The notes beneath the pieces are model-generated. The model saw only the letters and a list, made by a program, of their open reading frames with translations. It did not search any database and was not told where the DNA came from. Below, piece after piece: positions 1 through 7,830 of a stretch of 64,000 nt of DNA. This DNA comes from Paraferrimonas sp. SM1919. Lineage in GTDB: Bacteria > Pseudomonadota > Gammaproteobacteria > Enterobacterales > Shewanellaceae. The stretch lies in NCBI RefSeq assembly GCF_010993985.1, contig NZ_WINH01000009.1, positions 62,001 through 126,000 on the forward strand, read 5' to 3'. Within the stretch, counting starts at the first letter, position 1. The number at the start of each line of letters is the position of its first letter. Made by a program: the position numbers and the translations under genes.

Positions 1-264
1 CATTGGGATAAGCTTTTACATTTAGCCGCGGGTTGCTATGAAATGTCAGGCCTTGGCTATTTAGGAACCGACATGGTTCTTGATGTTGAACACGGGCCCT
101 TGTTACTAGAATTAAATGCTCGCCCTGGACTTGCTATTCAAATTGCCAATGATCAAGGTATATTACCAAGGCTAAAACAAATTGAAGCCTTAGGTGAACA
201 GAATATGGATGTTGAACAAAGAATTGCGTACTCTAAAAAGCATTTTTCTACTGCTCACGCTTAG
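1..264 (+). CDS. RimK-related ATP-grasp ligase, C-terminal fragment (5' end outside window)
   Basis: The frame is open from base 1 to the stop at 264, giving the last 87 residues of a larger protein. The segments GYLGTDMVLD and LLLELNARPGLAIQIAN are the metal and nucleotide-binding end of an ATP-grasp fold (ELNARPG carries the Glu and Asn ligands). The wording matches the 'alpha-L-glutamate ligase-like' family related to RimK. From family knowledge, this family usually sits beside a membrane protein with an inactive transglutaminase domain; that gene would lie upstream of the window. The substrate is unknown. The next gene starts inside its 3' end, so the genes are probably translationally coupled. 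Confidence 0.8.
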   Translation, partial: HWDKLLHLAAGCYEMSGLGYLGTDMVLDVEHGPLLLELNARPGLAIQIANDQGILPRLKQIEALGEQNMDVEQRIAYSKKHFSTAHA

Positions 265-1786
265 TTGTGTTATCACTGATTCAGCTGCCATTGAAGGTCA
301 ACTTTGGCAGCGTTTTCAGCAATGTCAGCAAGCCTTACCCAGTACCGACCTTTATCAACAATTTGCGATTGCCGAACGCGCAACTTTACTGCAAAGGCAA
401 GAGCTGCCAATTTATAACTTATTTGATTATCTTGATTATCTTAATCAGACACCGTTGAAGCTTAATCAAGAGCTACAAGGTGCGTTCTTGGGCTGTCAAA
501 CTCGATTAAAAAAGCATCTACTTGATCACATTCAATTACTCAAGAAAAGTGGCTTTATTAGTGAGCTAGCACAGGCCAAGCAACCTCATTTACAAAAATT
601 AAGCCAAGCCTATTTAACACTCGAAACGATTTTATTGACTTTTGAGTTAAAAAACCTAACCACTAAAGCCAATTATTTATCGCTACTTAGGCAAAGGACG
701 CACATAACCTTAAAAAATCAGGCTTGTCATAATGAACACTACCCCAACGGGCTGATTAATTTACGTCAGCTCAATCGTTACTTCTTAACAACTTCTGAAG
801 AGTGCGGCCAACAAGCATGGCAGCAAAGCCGTCAGTTAAATGATCAAACGTTCAATCAACAATTGAGTCAGGATAGCTCTCTTCCTAGCCAATTACATTT
901 TGTCGAACCAAAACGCTTAGAAAAGTATTTAGCCAAAATAAACCAAAACCCACTATTGGTTAAACCATGGCAGCTACCCAAACAATTAATGTTAGAAGCT
1001 CGTCCACCAGCTTGGGATAGTTATCAAAGAATGATGGAGATTTTAGCTGCACTTAACTATCAGATAGAGCCCATTATTCCACTCAATAGCAGTGATAAAC
1101 AGCAGCCCCAAAGAGTGAGAATATGGTCCAAAAAACGTCCTGTTGCTGAACTTTTGATACAAACGGCTGATAACAATTATGCTCAAGTAATTCAAAAAGG
1201 AGTGATTGGAACACAACTTGCGCAGATACATCTTTATCAAAGAGCGCAGATAACAACCCCTCAGCAGCAACAGCAATGGCTAATGATGCTCGCTAAAATA
1301 TTTAAAGTCATTGCCAACCCAAATGCTTTTTATTTGTTATCCCATTCCGCTGATGATGCTGAGCTGGATAACTTATATCAATATTGGTTTGTTGATACCT
1401 TCAAAAAAGACAGTCATTGGCAACGAATATATGATCAAAGCCAATGGTTCAAACACAGTTATCAGTCTCAAGTTTTTGTGAGTAAGAACTTTTCCAATAA
1501 AATCCACTTTAAAGAGCGATTACAAGGTGTCAAATATTTGCAGCAGGCATTAATGCCGCCCCTTGCCAGTTACCTCAACAAACATCATTGTGATTCTGTT
1601 ATTGCTTGTTATCGCACACTTTTTAGCAGTGAAAATAACAATGATTTAATTTGGGTTTATAATCAAATTACCGGAAAAAAACTGACAAAAACAAGCTTTT
1701 GGGAGCACTTAGAGAATGAAGTCTATCAATTTGATAATACTAATACTGATCTCACTGCCGGCATGCAGTCAATTACCCGAAAATAA
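209..1786 (+). CDS. exported protein of unknown function in the ATP-grasp operon
   Basis: I do not recognise a family. From the ATG at 209 the protein has 525 residues. The N-terminus is a Sec signal peptide: basic MLNKELRTLK, hydrophobic SIFLLLTLSCVIT, probable cleavage after DSAA. The mature part is rich in Gln, Leu and Tyr, with no membrane segment and several Cys, so a periplasmic location is likely. The start is uncertain: a GTG at 194 is in frame, but the AGGTGA at 192-197 suits the ATG at 209 better. The gene overlaps the ligase upstream by 56 bases and the lipoprotein downstream by 71 bases. Such overlaps argue for one operon and linked roles. Confidence 0.6.
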   Translation: MLNKELRTLKSIFLLLTLSCVITDSAAIEGQLWQRFQQCQQALPSTDLYQQFAIAERATLLQRQELPIYNLFDYLDYLNQTPLKLNQELQGAFLGCQTRLKKHLLDHIQLLKKSGFISELAQAKQPHLQKLSQAYLTLETILLTFELKNLTTKANYLSLLRQRTHITLKNQACHNEHYPNGLINLRQLNRYFLTTSEECGQQAWQQSRQLNDQTFNQQLSQDSSLPSQLHFVEPKRLEKYLAKINQNPLLVKPWQLPKQLMLEARPPAWDSYQRMMEILAALNYQIEPIIPLNSSDKQQPQRVRIWSKKRPVAELLIQTADNNYAQVIQKGVIGTQLAQIHLYQRAQITTPQQQQQWLMMLAKIFKVIANPNAFYLLSHSADDAELDNLYQYWFVDTFKKDSHWQRIYDQSQWFKHSYQSQVFVSKNFSNKIHFKERLQGVKYLQQALMPPLASYLNKHHCDSVIACYRTLFSSENNNDLIWVYNQITGKKLTKTSFWEHLENEVYQFDNTNTDLTAGMQSITRK

Positions 1787-2786
1787 ACGTGTGCAATCGT
1801 TACAAAAACTACAACAAACCTTTGAACCTAAGCTCTATCAACTGCCCCCAAGAATTCAAGGCCATTATGGCCTAAGAATGTTTCGTCTCAGTGGTAAAGA
1901 AGAGTATCTACAAAGCAGTTTAATTGATTTATATTCTGTCACTGACGCACAGCGATTTTATGCCTGTTCAAGTGATGATCAAGCCTTTATAAAGCACCAA
2001 GCGAACATCATGATCGACCAGCTTGGCAACGGTCCTCGTGCTCGAGCTCGTAAAAAGGCCATTCAACCGTGGCCTGAATTTATCTTCTATGCCGATGCAC
2101 TACTTCGCTATGGTTCAAGGATAGACGCCCTTGGATTTTACAGCCCTTGCCACTCCAAAATGCTGCAAGCGTTAAAAGATTATGATCTTACTGAGGCTAT
2201 CACTGATCCGGCAATGATCAAAAGCTGGGCGGCTCAACTTGCCAATTATGTCTATTGGTCGGAGCAACTAAACTCTGGTGATTACATCGCCGCCTATACC
2301 AAAGCCTTCAAAAATGTCTATGCCGACGACAAAGACAGTAACTTAAGTAAAAGACAGTTTAAGAATAAAATCTATGGAATGACACATTTCATTTTCGCCG
2401 CTAGCCATTACTATCAAAAACGAATTAGTGCTAAAGAATTCAAATGGATTTTAGATTACTTCCAAAACAACATCGATCGCATTATTAATGAAACGTCTAA
2501 TGACGTCATTGCTGAAGTTGGCGTAAGCTTCTTATTAGCCGAACAGTATCAGCACCCTGTCGTTGCTCGCTGCCAAGATCATATTATCAGTCAAATTGAT
2601 CCCCATTATAATATGATCTTATCTCCAAGCGGTCGCTTCGATCTGGCCAGCGGTGAACACAGAAATATGCTTGCCCTAATGCTATTAAATGGTATGCAAT
2701 CCCCCTTACACCCAGGACCTAATTTAGCCAGTTACTCCCAGCTAGCAAGTTATCTTCCCAAGGGACTACAACCTCTGCCAAAGTAA
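1716..2786 (+). CDS. putative lipoprotein of unknown function
   Basis: 356 residues. The N-terminus MKSINLIILILISLPACSQ looks like a lipoprotein signal peptide, with Cys17 as the likely lipidated residue; Pro at -2 is not typical of a lipobox, so lipidation is uncertain. The remainder is soluble, with conserved-looking patches such as WPEFIFYADALLRYG and SPSGRFDLASGEHRN. I cannot name the family with confidence. The start lies 71 bases inside the upstream gene, preceded by GGAG at 1702-1705. It is the last gene of its operon, closed by the hairpin at 2801-2830. A cell-envelope role beside the ATP-grasp ligase is inference only. Confidence 0.6.
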   Translation: MKSINLIILILISLPACSQLPENKRVQSLQKLQQTFEPKLYQLPPRIQGHYGLRMFRLSGKEEYLQSSLIDLYSVTDAQRFYACSSDDQAFIKHQANIMIDQLGNGPRARARKKAIQPWPEFIFYADALLRYGSRIDALGFYSPCHSKMLQALKDYDLTEAITDPAMIKSWAAQLANYVYWSEQLNSGDYIAAYTKAFKNVYADDKDSNLSKRQFKNKIYGMTHFIFAASHYYQKRISAKEFKWILDYFQNNIDRIINETSNDVIAEVGVSFLLAEQYQHPVVARCQDHIISQIDPHYNMILSPSGRFDLASGEHRNMLALMLLNGMQSPLHPGPNLASYSQLASYLPKGLQPLPK

Positions 2787-2800
2787 ACCAATACCCCTAC

Positions 2801-2830
2801 AAAAAAACCCGTTTGTTAACGGGTTTTTTT
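2801..2830. terminator. bidirectional intrinsic terminator
   Basis: The arms AACCCGTT and AACGGGTT close a short loop, flanked by an A-run on the left and a T-run on the right. It can therefore stop transcription from both converging genes, the lipoprotein (+) and the 2OG oxygenase (-). Confidence 0.9.
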
Positions 2831-2849
2831 ATGAGCAAATATTGCTTTA

Positions 2850-3689
2850 TTAAATCACGCCTAGTTCGCGCAAACGTTCCATTAGATAAGTTTTAGCAGT
2901 ATGACGCTCTGATAAAACCACTTCTGGATTAGGGTGTAAAAACAGTGGTAATGAGATCCGCGACTTAGTGACCTGTTCACCCGTTGGATTAATCACTCGG
3001 TGAGTGGTCGACGGGAAGTAGCCCCCTGACGCTTCTTGTAGCATATCCCCAATGTTAATAATTAAATTACCAAAATCACTAGGAACATCAATCCAATTGC
3101 CATCTCTGCCTTTCACCTGCAAACCCGGCTCATTCGCCGCAGGTAAAAGAGTAATTAAATTAATATCCTCATGGGCCGCCGCTCGAATGGCACCTGCTGG
3201 CTCATCACCTTGCATAGGTGGATAATGAAGAATACGCAGTAACGTTTGTTGCGAATTCTCAATCATCTTACTTAAGGCAATTGAATATTTTTCTGATACA
3301 GACTCAGGAGAATGAGCTTCGATCCAGCTTAACAATTGAGCAGCTAGTTCAGTCGTATTTTTGTAATACAGCTCGATATTTTCCCTAAGCTCTTCTGGCA
3401 TTTGACCCCATGGGTAGAAATGAAAATACTCTTTAATATCTTTTTGGGTGTGACCTTTCGCCGTTTCCGATACCTCAGAAGAAAAAAAACCATCTTGAGT
3501 GTCTTTATTATAGGTAAATTCCGTTTTGCGGTCGCTGTTGAAAAATTCTTGCCATTGCTGATAAATAGTTTCAACCAAATCTTGATCTATAGGATGATTT
3601 TTTAAAACACCAAAACCTGTGTCATGTAAAGATTTTACAAATTCTGCTTCACAATTTTCACTCAGAAAATCTATGGCTTCTAATTTCAT
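2850..3689 (-). CDS. 2-oxoglutarate/Fe(II)-dependent oxygenase, isopenicillin N synthase-like
   Basis: 279 residues from the ATG at 3689. An in-frame TTG at 3710 is less likely, because the AAGG at about 3703 then serves as ribosome binding site for the ATG. The fold shows the N-terminal DIOX_N part (GFGVLKNHPID) and the C-terminal jelly roll with the iron ligands HED (about residues 174-176) and the His of THRVINP. The Arg of KSRISLPLF binds the 2-oxoglutarate carboxylate. Family members oxidise small molecules; the substrate here cannot be told. The gene is divergent from the glucosylglycerate operon and shares its upstream region, so shared control is possible. Confidence 0.85.
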   Translation of the reverse strand: MKLEAIDFLSENCEAEFVKSLHDTGFGVLKNHPIDQDLVETIYQQWQEFFNSDRKTEFTYNKDTQDGFFSSEVSETAKGHTQKDIKEYFHFYPWGQMPEELRENIELYYKNTTELAAQLLSWIEAHSPESVSEKYSIALSKMIENSQQTLLRILHYPPMQGDEPAGAIRAAAHEDINLITLLPAANEPGLQVKGRDGNWIDVPSDFGNLIINIGDMLQEASGGYFPSTTHRVINPTGEQVTKSRISLPLFLHPNPEVVLSERHTAKTYLMERLRELGVI

Positions 3690-3787
3690 TTTTATTTTTA
3701 ACCTTATCAAAAAACGCTGTAAGTTTAACGAGTAGTAACATTGCTCTCAAGCACCCTACCCCTAAGGTGTCACAATACACAGGATGT

Positions 3788-3804
3788 TGCACGGTTTTTG
3801 TGCA
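3788..3804. promoter_or_regulatory. NtrC-like binding site 1
   Basis: The 17 bases TGCACGGTTTTTGTGCA match 11 of the 14 defined positions of the NtrC consensus TGCACCANNNTGGTGCA and have the same 5-7-5 geometry. The palindrome extends outward to ATGTTGCAC / GTGCAACAT. Its centre lies about 125 bases upstream of the start predicted from the sigma-54-like promoter. That is a usual enhancer distance. The assignment rests on sequence match only. Confidence 0.5.
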
Positions 3805-3827
3805 ACATTTGTGGGCATCCCTAAGCA

Positions 3828-3844
3828 AGCACCGAATTAGTGCA
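3828..3844. promoter_or_regulatory. NtrC-like binding site 2
   Basis: The 17 bases AGCACCGAATTAGTGCA also match 11 of the 14 defined NtrC positions. The centre is 40 bases from that of site 1, close to four helical turns, so both sites would face the same side of the DNA. It lies about 85 bases upstream of the predicted start. Confidence 0.45.
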
Positions 3845-3893
3845 AAAGAAAACTTCTATTAACGCCAACTCACTTATTACACTGGTAATATTT

Positions 3894-3910
3894 TTGGCAT
3901 AGCTCTTGCC
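3894..3910 (+). promoter_or_regulatory. sigma-54-type promoter of the glucosylglycerate operon
   Basis: TTGGCATAGCTCTTGCC fits the sigma-54 consensus TGGCACGNNNNTTGCA: the GG and GC pairs are correctly spaced, with TGGCA and TTGC intact. Transcription would start near 3921, some 20 bases before the ATG at 3942. A ribosome binding site TTGGAGG follows at 3931-3937. A sigma-70 reading (TTGGCA, 18 bases, TATAGA) is possible and cannot be excluded. Confidence 0.55.
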
Positions 3911-3941
3911 TTTCAAGTATAGATAATTATTTGGAGGCCAA

Positions 3942-4763
3942 ATGAAAAAGCCAATTAATATAGTGTTTAGTGACATTGATGGTTGCTTACTCGACCATCA
4001 TAATTACCAGGATAAAGCTGCCCAAGCGGCTTTAACTTGGTTGCAAAAAGGCCATTTCCCATTAGTGTTAGTAAGTTCCAAAACCCTTTCTGAAATGACT
4101 GAATTGCAAAGGAAATGGCAACTTGATACGCCGATGATCATCGAGAATGGCAGCGCTATCGCCTTCCCTAAAAGTCATTACAGCGAAAAACAAATCGAGC
4201 AAGCATACAGTCATGGTAATTATTGGCTCAGGGCATTAACGGAAAAAATAGATACCGTTGCTTTGCTTGAAAACTTTCAACATTGCGCTAAGACCTTCAG
4301 TCAAATGGACATCGAACAATTAATGGCATTAACGGATTTAGAGGCCGAACAAGCACGACAGGCACAAGACAGGCTATTTAGTGATCCTATTTATTGGTCA
4401 GGCAGTCCGCAGCAACTGGCCCAATTTAAACAACACTGTCATCAGCTTGGGATCAAAGTTAACCAAGGGGGGCGTTTTATACACCTCGATAATGGCGCAG
4501 ATAAAGGTTACGCCGTTAATAAACTGATTGAGTTGTTAACCCAGATCCAACCCCAACTTAATCCCATTTGCAGTTTGGCTCTGGGAGATGGTGAAAACGA
4601 CTTGCCTATGCTCAAAGTATGCGACTTCGCCGCTCAAATCGCTTCACCTAGTCATCATTTCCCAAGTTTTAGTCACCCTAATTTATTTCGTAGTCAACAA
4701 TATGGACCGGCTGGTTGGTTCGAAGCTATTGAATACTTTTTTTCTCGTCGTCAATTGGCCTAA
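3942..4763 (+). CDS. gpgP: glucosyl-/mannosyl-3-phosphoglycerate phosphatase (HAD superfamily)
   Basis: 273 residues, the usual length of the MPGP/GpgP group of HAD type IIB phosphatases. Visible motifs are the nucleophile motif DIDGCLLD (Asp11, Asp13), ENGSAIAFP at the start of the cap region and the metal-binding LALGDGENDLPML near residue 210. The family removes the phosphate from mannosyl- or glucosyl-3-phosphoglycerate, giving the compatible solute. The next gene encodes a GT81-type synthase, so the glucosyl substrate is more likely than the mannosyl one. It is the first gene of the operon, with a strong GGAGG ribosome binding site. The synthase follows after 12 bases. Confidence 0.8.
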   Translation: MKKPINIVFSDIDGCLLDHHNYQDKAAQAALTWLQKGHFPLVLVSSKTLSEMTELQRKWQLDTPMIIENGSAIAFPKSHYSEKQIEQAYSHGNYWLRALTEKIDTVALLENFQHCAKTFSQMDIEQLMALTDLEAEQARQAQDRLFSDPIYWSGSPQQLAQFKQHCHQLGIKVNQGGRFIHLDNGADKGYAVNKLIELLTQIQPQLNPICSLALGDGENDLPMLKVCDFAAQIASPSHHFPSFSHPNLFRSQQYGPAGWFEAIEYFFSRRQLA

Positions 4764-4775
4764 GGAGAGCGTAAG

Positions 4776-6017
4776 ATGTCCGATTTTCACCAAAGTGGTA
4801 GTGTCACGACTTTACATAACCTAGAGACTCACTCCCTTGAAGAAATGGAATATGAACTCAATCATTTTTCTCGTTTCAGACCTATGGGATTGATCCTACC
4901 TTCACTGTTTAGTGAGCTCGAAGGGCCTGCACTCAAGCATATTGTAAAAGAATTAGAACAGGCCGATTATCTCAATCAAATTGTTATCGGGCTTGATAAA
5001 GCCGATTTCGAACAATACCAATACGCCAATGAATTCTTTAGCTCATTACCTCAAGAACATGCCATTTTATGGAATGATGGCCCAAGACTAAGAGCCATTG
5101 ATCGCGAACTTGCAAAGTATGATCTTGCTCCTAAAGAAGCAGGTAAAGGCCGAAATGTATGGTACTGTATGGGTTATATGCTGGCCACTGGTAAAGCCGA
5201 AGCGATAGCTTTGCATGACTGTGACATTACCACTTACGATCGTTCTATGCTGGCAAAGTTGTTGTATCCCGTGGCTCACCCGCAATTTCAATTCGAATTT
5301 TGTAAAGGTTATTATGCCCGAGTCGCGGATAACAAAATCAATGGTCGAGTATCTAGACTATTAGTGACTCCATTACTTCGGGCCTTACAAAAAGTTTTAG
5401 GTCATCACGACTATTTAGAATTTTTAGATAGCTTTCGCTATCCCCTCGCCGGAGAGTTCTCATTTAGAAAGGATGTATTAACTGATATTCGCATTCCTAG
5501 CGATTGGGGATTAGAAATTGGGGTATTGTCCGAAATGTACCGTAATTACTCTTCTAACCGCATTTGTCAGGCCGACATCGCCAAACATTATGATCATAAA
5601 CATCAGGATTTATCTTTAGAAGACAAAACTAAAGGTTTATCTAAAATGTCTATTGATATCAGTAAAGCCATATTTAGGAAACTGGCAACTTGCGGTGTAA
5701 CCATTGATTCAGAAACATTTCGAACCATTAAAGCCTGCTACTTCAGAATCGCCTTAGATTTTGTCGAAAGTTACCAAAAAGATGCGTTAATGAATGGCTT
5801 ACAGTTAGATGTACACCAAGAAGAAAAGGCCGTAGAAATGTTTGCTCAAAATATTCTTCAGGCTGGGCAAATTTTCCTCGACAATCCTGCAGAGCGACCT
5901 TTTATTCCAAGTTGGTCTCGTGTTCAAGCTGCTATACCCGATATTTTTGACCGTCTTGCAGAAGCTGTTGAGTTAGATGCTAAAGAATTAAGAGGAAAAT
6001 TAAGTGAGTCAGCATAA
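4776..6017 (+). CDS. gpgS: glucosyl-3-phosphoglycerate synthase-like glycosyltransferase
   Basis: 413 residues. It is a GT-A type glycosyltransferase resembling family GT81 (GpgS). Features seen are ILPSLFSELEGPAL at the start of the nucleotide-sugar fold, GKGRNVWYCMGYMLA, the metal-binding HDCDITTYDR, RYPLAGEFSFR and PSDWGLEIGVL. GpgS transfers glucose from an NDP-glucose to 3-phosphoglycerate. The next step is dephosphorylation by the upstream gene product. The start ATG at 4776 follows a GGAG at 4764-4767. The 3' end overlaps the phosphorylase start by 14 bases. Mannosyl transfer cannot be ruled out from sequence. Confidence 0.75.
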   Translation: MSDFHQSGSVTTLHNLETHSLEEMEYELNHFSRFRPMGLILPSLFSELEGPALKHIVKELEQADYLNQIVIGLDKADFEQYQYANEFFSSLPQEHAILWNDGPRLRAIDRELAKYDLAPKEAGKGRNVWYCMGYMLATGKAEAIALHDCDITTYDRSMLAKLLYPVAHPQFQFEFCKGYYARVADNKINGRVSRLLVTPLLRALQKVLGHHDYLEFLDSFRYPLAGEFSFRKDVLTDIRIPSDWGLEIGVLSEMYRNYSSNRICQADIAKHYDHKHQDLSLEDKTKGLSKMSIDISKAIFRKLATCGVTIDSETFRTIKACYFRIALDFVESYQKDALMNGLQLDVHQEEKAVEMFAQNILQAGQIFLDNPAERPFIPSWSRVQAAIPDIFDRLAEAVELDAKELRGKLSESA

Positions 6018-7740
6018 TTTATTGTCGACCCAGTTACAGGCCCTGCTAGCACCGGTTTACTCATTATCTGAAACGGAATTTACTGATTTATGTGAACAGC
6101 TATTAGCAATAATGGGTCTTAATAAAAATGCGGTAAAGAATGAACTCGAACAACATTTATGGGATGAGAACGATGTCTTTTTGATTACCTATGGTGACAG
6201 CATCAATCACCCTCACAAGCCATCTCTGCAATGTTTAGAGCAGTTCATGCATAAATATGTTGATCATTTTACTGGTGTTCATATTTTACCTTTTTACCCC
6301 TACTCTTCAGACGATGGCTTTGCCGTGATTGATTATACATCGGTCAATGAATCCTTAGGTAACTGGAATCATATCAGTCGCTTCGCACAAGCCTACCGAT
6401 TAATGGCGGATTTGGTCATTAATCACGGTTCAAGCCGTTCCATTTGGTTCGAACAATTTTGTAATGGCGTTGAACCGGGTAGTTACATGTTCTATCAAGG
6501 CAATCCCGCGGATGACCTATCAAAAGTCGTCAGACCGAGAACCAGTCCGTTACTCAGAAAGGTGGATACTTTAAATGGAGAAAAGCATCTATGGTGCACC
6601 TTTAGTCACGACCAAATTGACTTCAATTTTGAAGACCCCCGTGTCTTTGTACAGTTTATAAAAATCATCGCTTTTTATTTAGAAAAGGGCATCCGTATCT
6701 TTAGACTCGATGCCGTGGCCTTTTTATGGAAGGAAGTAGGTACTGACTGCCTGAATTTACCGCAAACTCATCAGCTAATAAAAGTGATCAGACTGCTTAT
6801 TGAGCAAGTAGCACCGAATGCCATTATCATCAGCGAAACGAATCTACCCAATGAACAAAATCTAAGCTACTTTGGTAACAGCAATGAAGCCCATAGTATT
6901 TATAACTTTTCGCTACCACCGTTATTACTTCATACTTTAACTACGGGGAATTCTCAGGCGCTGACACGCTGGTTAATGGCGCTGCCCCCTTGTGTCGCAG
7001 GCAATTGTTATCTCAATTTCATAGCTTCACATGATGGCATAGGGTTAAGGCCTGTCGAAGGGTTGTTGAGCGCTCAACAAATACAAAACCTAGTGCAACA
7101 TGCTCTTGATTGTAATGGCCAAGTCTCTTTCAGAAAAGTTGACCAACAACAGCAAAAGCCTTACGAGCTCAATATTGCACTGTTTGATGCTATGTCTCGA
7201 ATGCAATCCCAATCCAAAGATAGTTTACAAATCTCGAGGTTTATCGCGGCACATGTGGTCATGCTTTCTATCGAGGGGATCCCAGCATTTTACCTGCACT
7301 CTTTGTTAGCAACTCAAAACGATATTAATCGATTTGAAAACTCAGGGCACAAACGCCATATCAATCGACGTCGATATTTGGTTGATGAAATTGAGTCTGC
7401 ACTGGGCGATAAAAATAACCATCAACATAAGGTTTTCACTGAACTTAATCAAATTATCAAGATCCGCCAACAACAAAAGGCATTCCATCCCAATGCCACT
7501 CAATTTACCCTGCAATTAGGTAGCAAATTTATTGGCTTGTGGCGTCAATCATTAGACAAAAAGCAGTCCATATTTTGTGTGATTAACATCAGCTGTGAAA
7601 CGGCATTGTTCTCCCTTGCCGAATTAAACTTAATTGATGGTCAAAATTGGTATGATTTACTCGGCCATGATATTGGTCAAGATCCATTTTCTGAGCTACG
7701 GGTTGAGCCTTACCAATGCCTGTGGATCACAAATATATGA
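6004..7740 (+). CDS. GH13 sugar phosphorylase, probable glucosylglycerate phosphorylase
   Basis: 578 residues from a GTG start at 6004, with GAGG at 5992-5995. It belongs to the GH13_18 sucrose-phosphorylase-like family: ILPFYPYSSDDGFAVIDY near the N-terminus, the nucleophile Asp in FRLDAVAFLWKE, the acid/base Glu in IISETNLPNE, and FIASHDGIGLRPVEG. Members include sucrose, glucosylglycerol and glucosylglycerate phosphorylases. The overlap with gpgS makes glucosylglycerate the best guess: phosphate plus glucosylglycerate gives glucose 1-phosphate and glycerate. The operon would then both make the solute and recycle it. There is no signal peptide, so it acts in the cytoplasm. Confidence 0.75.
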   Translation: MSQHNLLSTQLQALLAPVYSLSETEFTDLCEQLLAIMGLNKNAVKNELEQHLWDENDVFLITYGDSINHPHKPSLQCLEQFMHKYVDHFTGVHILPFYPYSSDDGFAVIDYTSVNESLGNWNHISRFAQAYRLMADLVINHGSSRSIWFEQFCNGVEPGSYMFYQGNPADDLSKVVRPRTSPLLRKVDTLNGEKHLWCTFSHDQIDFNFEDPRVFVQFIKIIAFYLEKGIRIFRLDAVAFLWKEVGTDCLNLPQTHQLIKVIRLLIEQVAPNAIIISETNLPNEQNLSYFGNSNEAHSIYNFSLPPLLLHTLTTGNSQALTRWLMALPPCVAGNCYLNFIASHDGIGLRPVEGLLSAQQIQNLVQHALDCNGQVSFRKVDQQQQKPYELNIALFDAMSRMQSQSKDSLQISRFIAAHVVMLSIEGIPAFYLHSLLATQNDINRFENSGHKRHINRRRYLVDEIESALGDKNNHQHKVFTELNQIIKIRQQQKAFHPNATQFTLQLGSKFIGLWRQSLDKKQSIFCVINISCETALFSLAELNLIDGQNWYDLLGHDIGQDPFSELRVEPYQCLWITNI

Positions 7741-7745
7741 TCTAA

Positions 7746-7769
7746 AAATGGCTGCGATTGCAGCCATTT
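7746..7769 (+). terminator. hairpin ending the glucosylglycerate operon
   Basis: A perfect 10-base-pair stem, AAATGGCTGC with GCAGCCATTT and a four-base loop, starts six bases after the phosphorylase stop. The T-tail (TTTGGTT) is weak, so termination may be partial. Confidence 0.6.
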
Positions 7770-7830
7770 GGTTATTGATAAATGAAGCAAATACCCCACC
7801 ATGCGATGCTGTTCGGCATCGCTAGGTCGC

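Noticed and set aside
3751..3771. CACC-N10-GGTG as a third NtrC-like site
   Set aside because: The spacing between halves is ten bases instead of five, so it does not fit the consensus.
7802..7823. Hairpin GCGATGC-TGTTCG-GCATCGC between the phosphorylase and rhlE genes
   Set aside because: No T-run on either strand, so not called as terminator; it may only add to the adjacent hairpin at 7746-7769.
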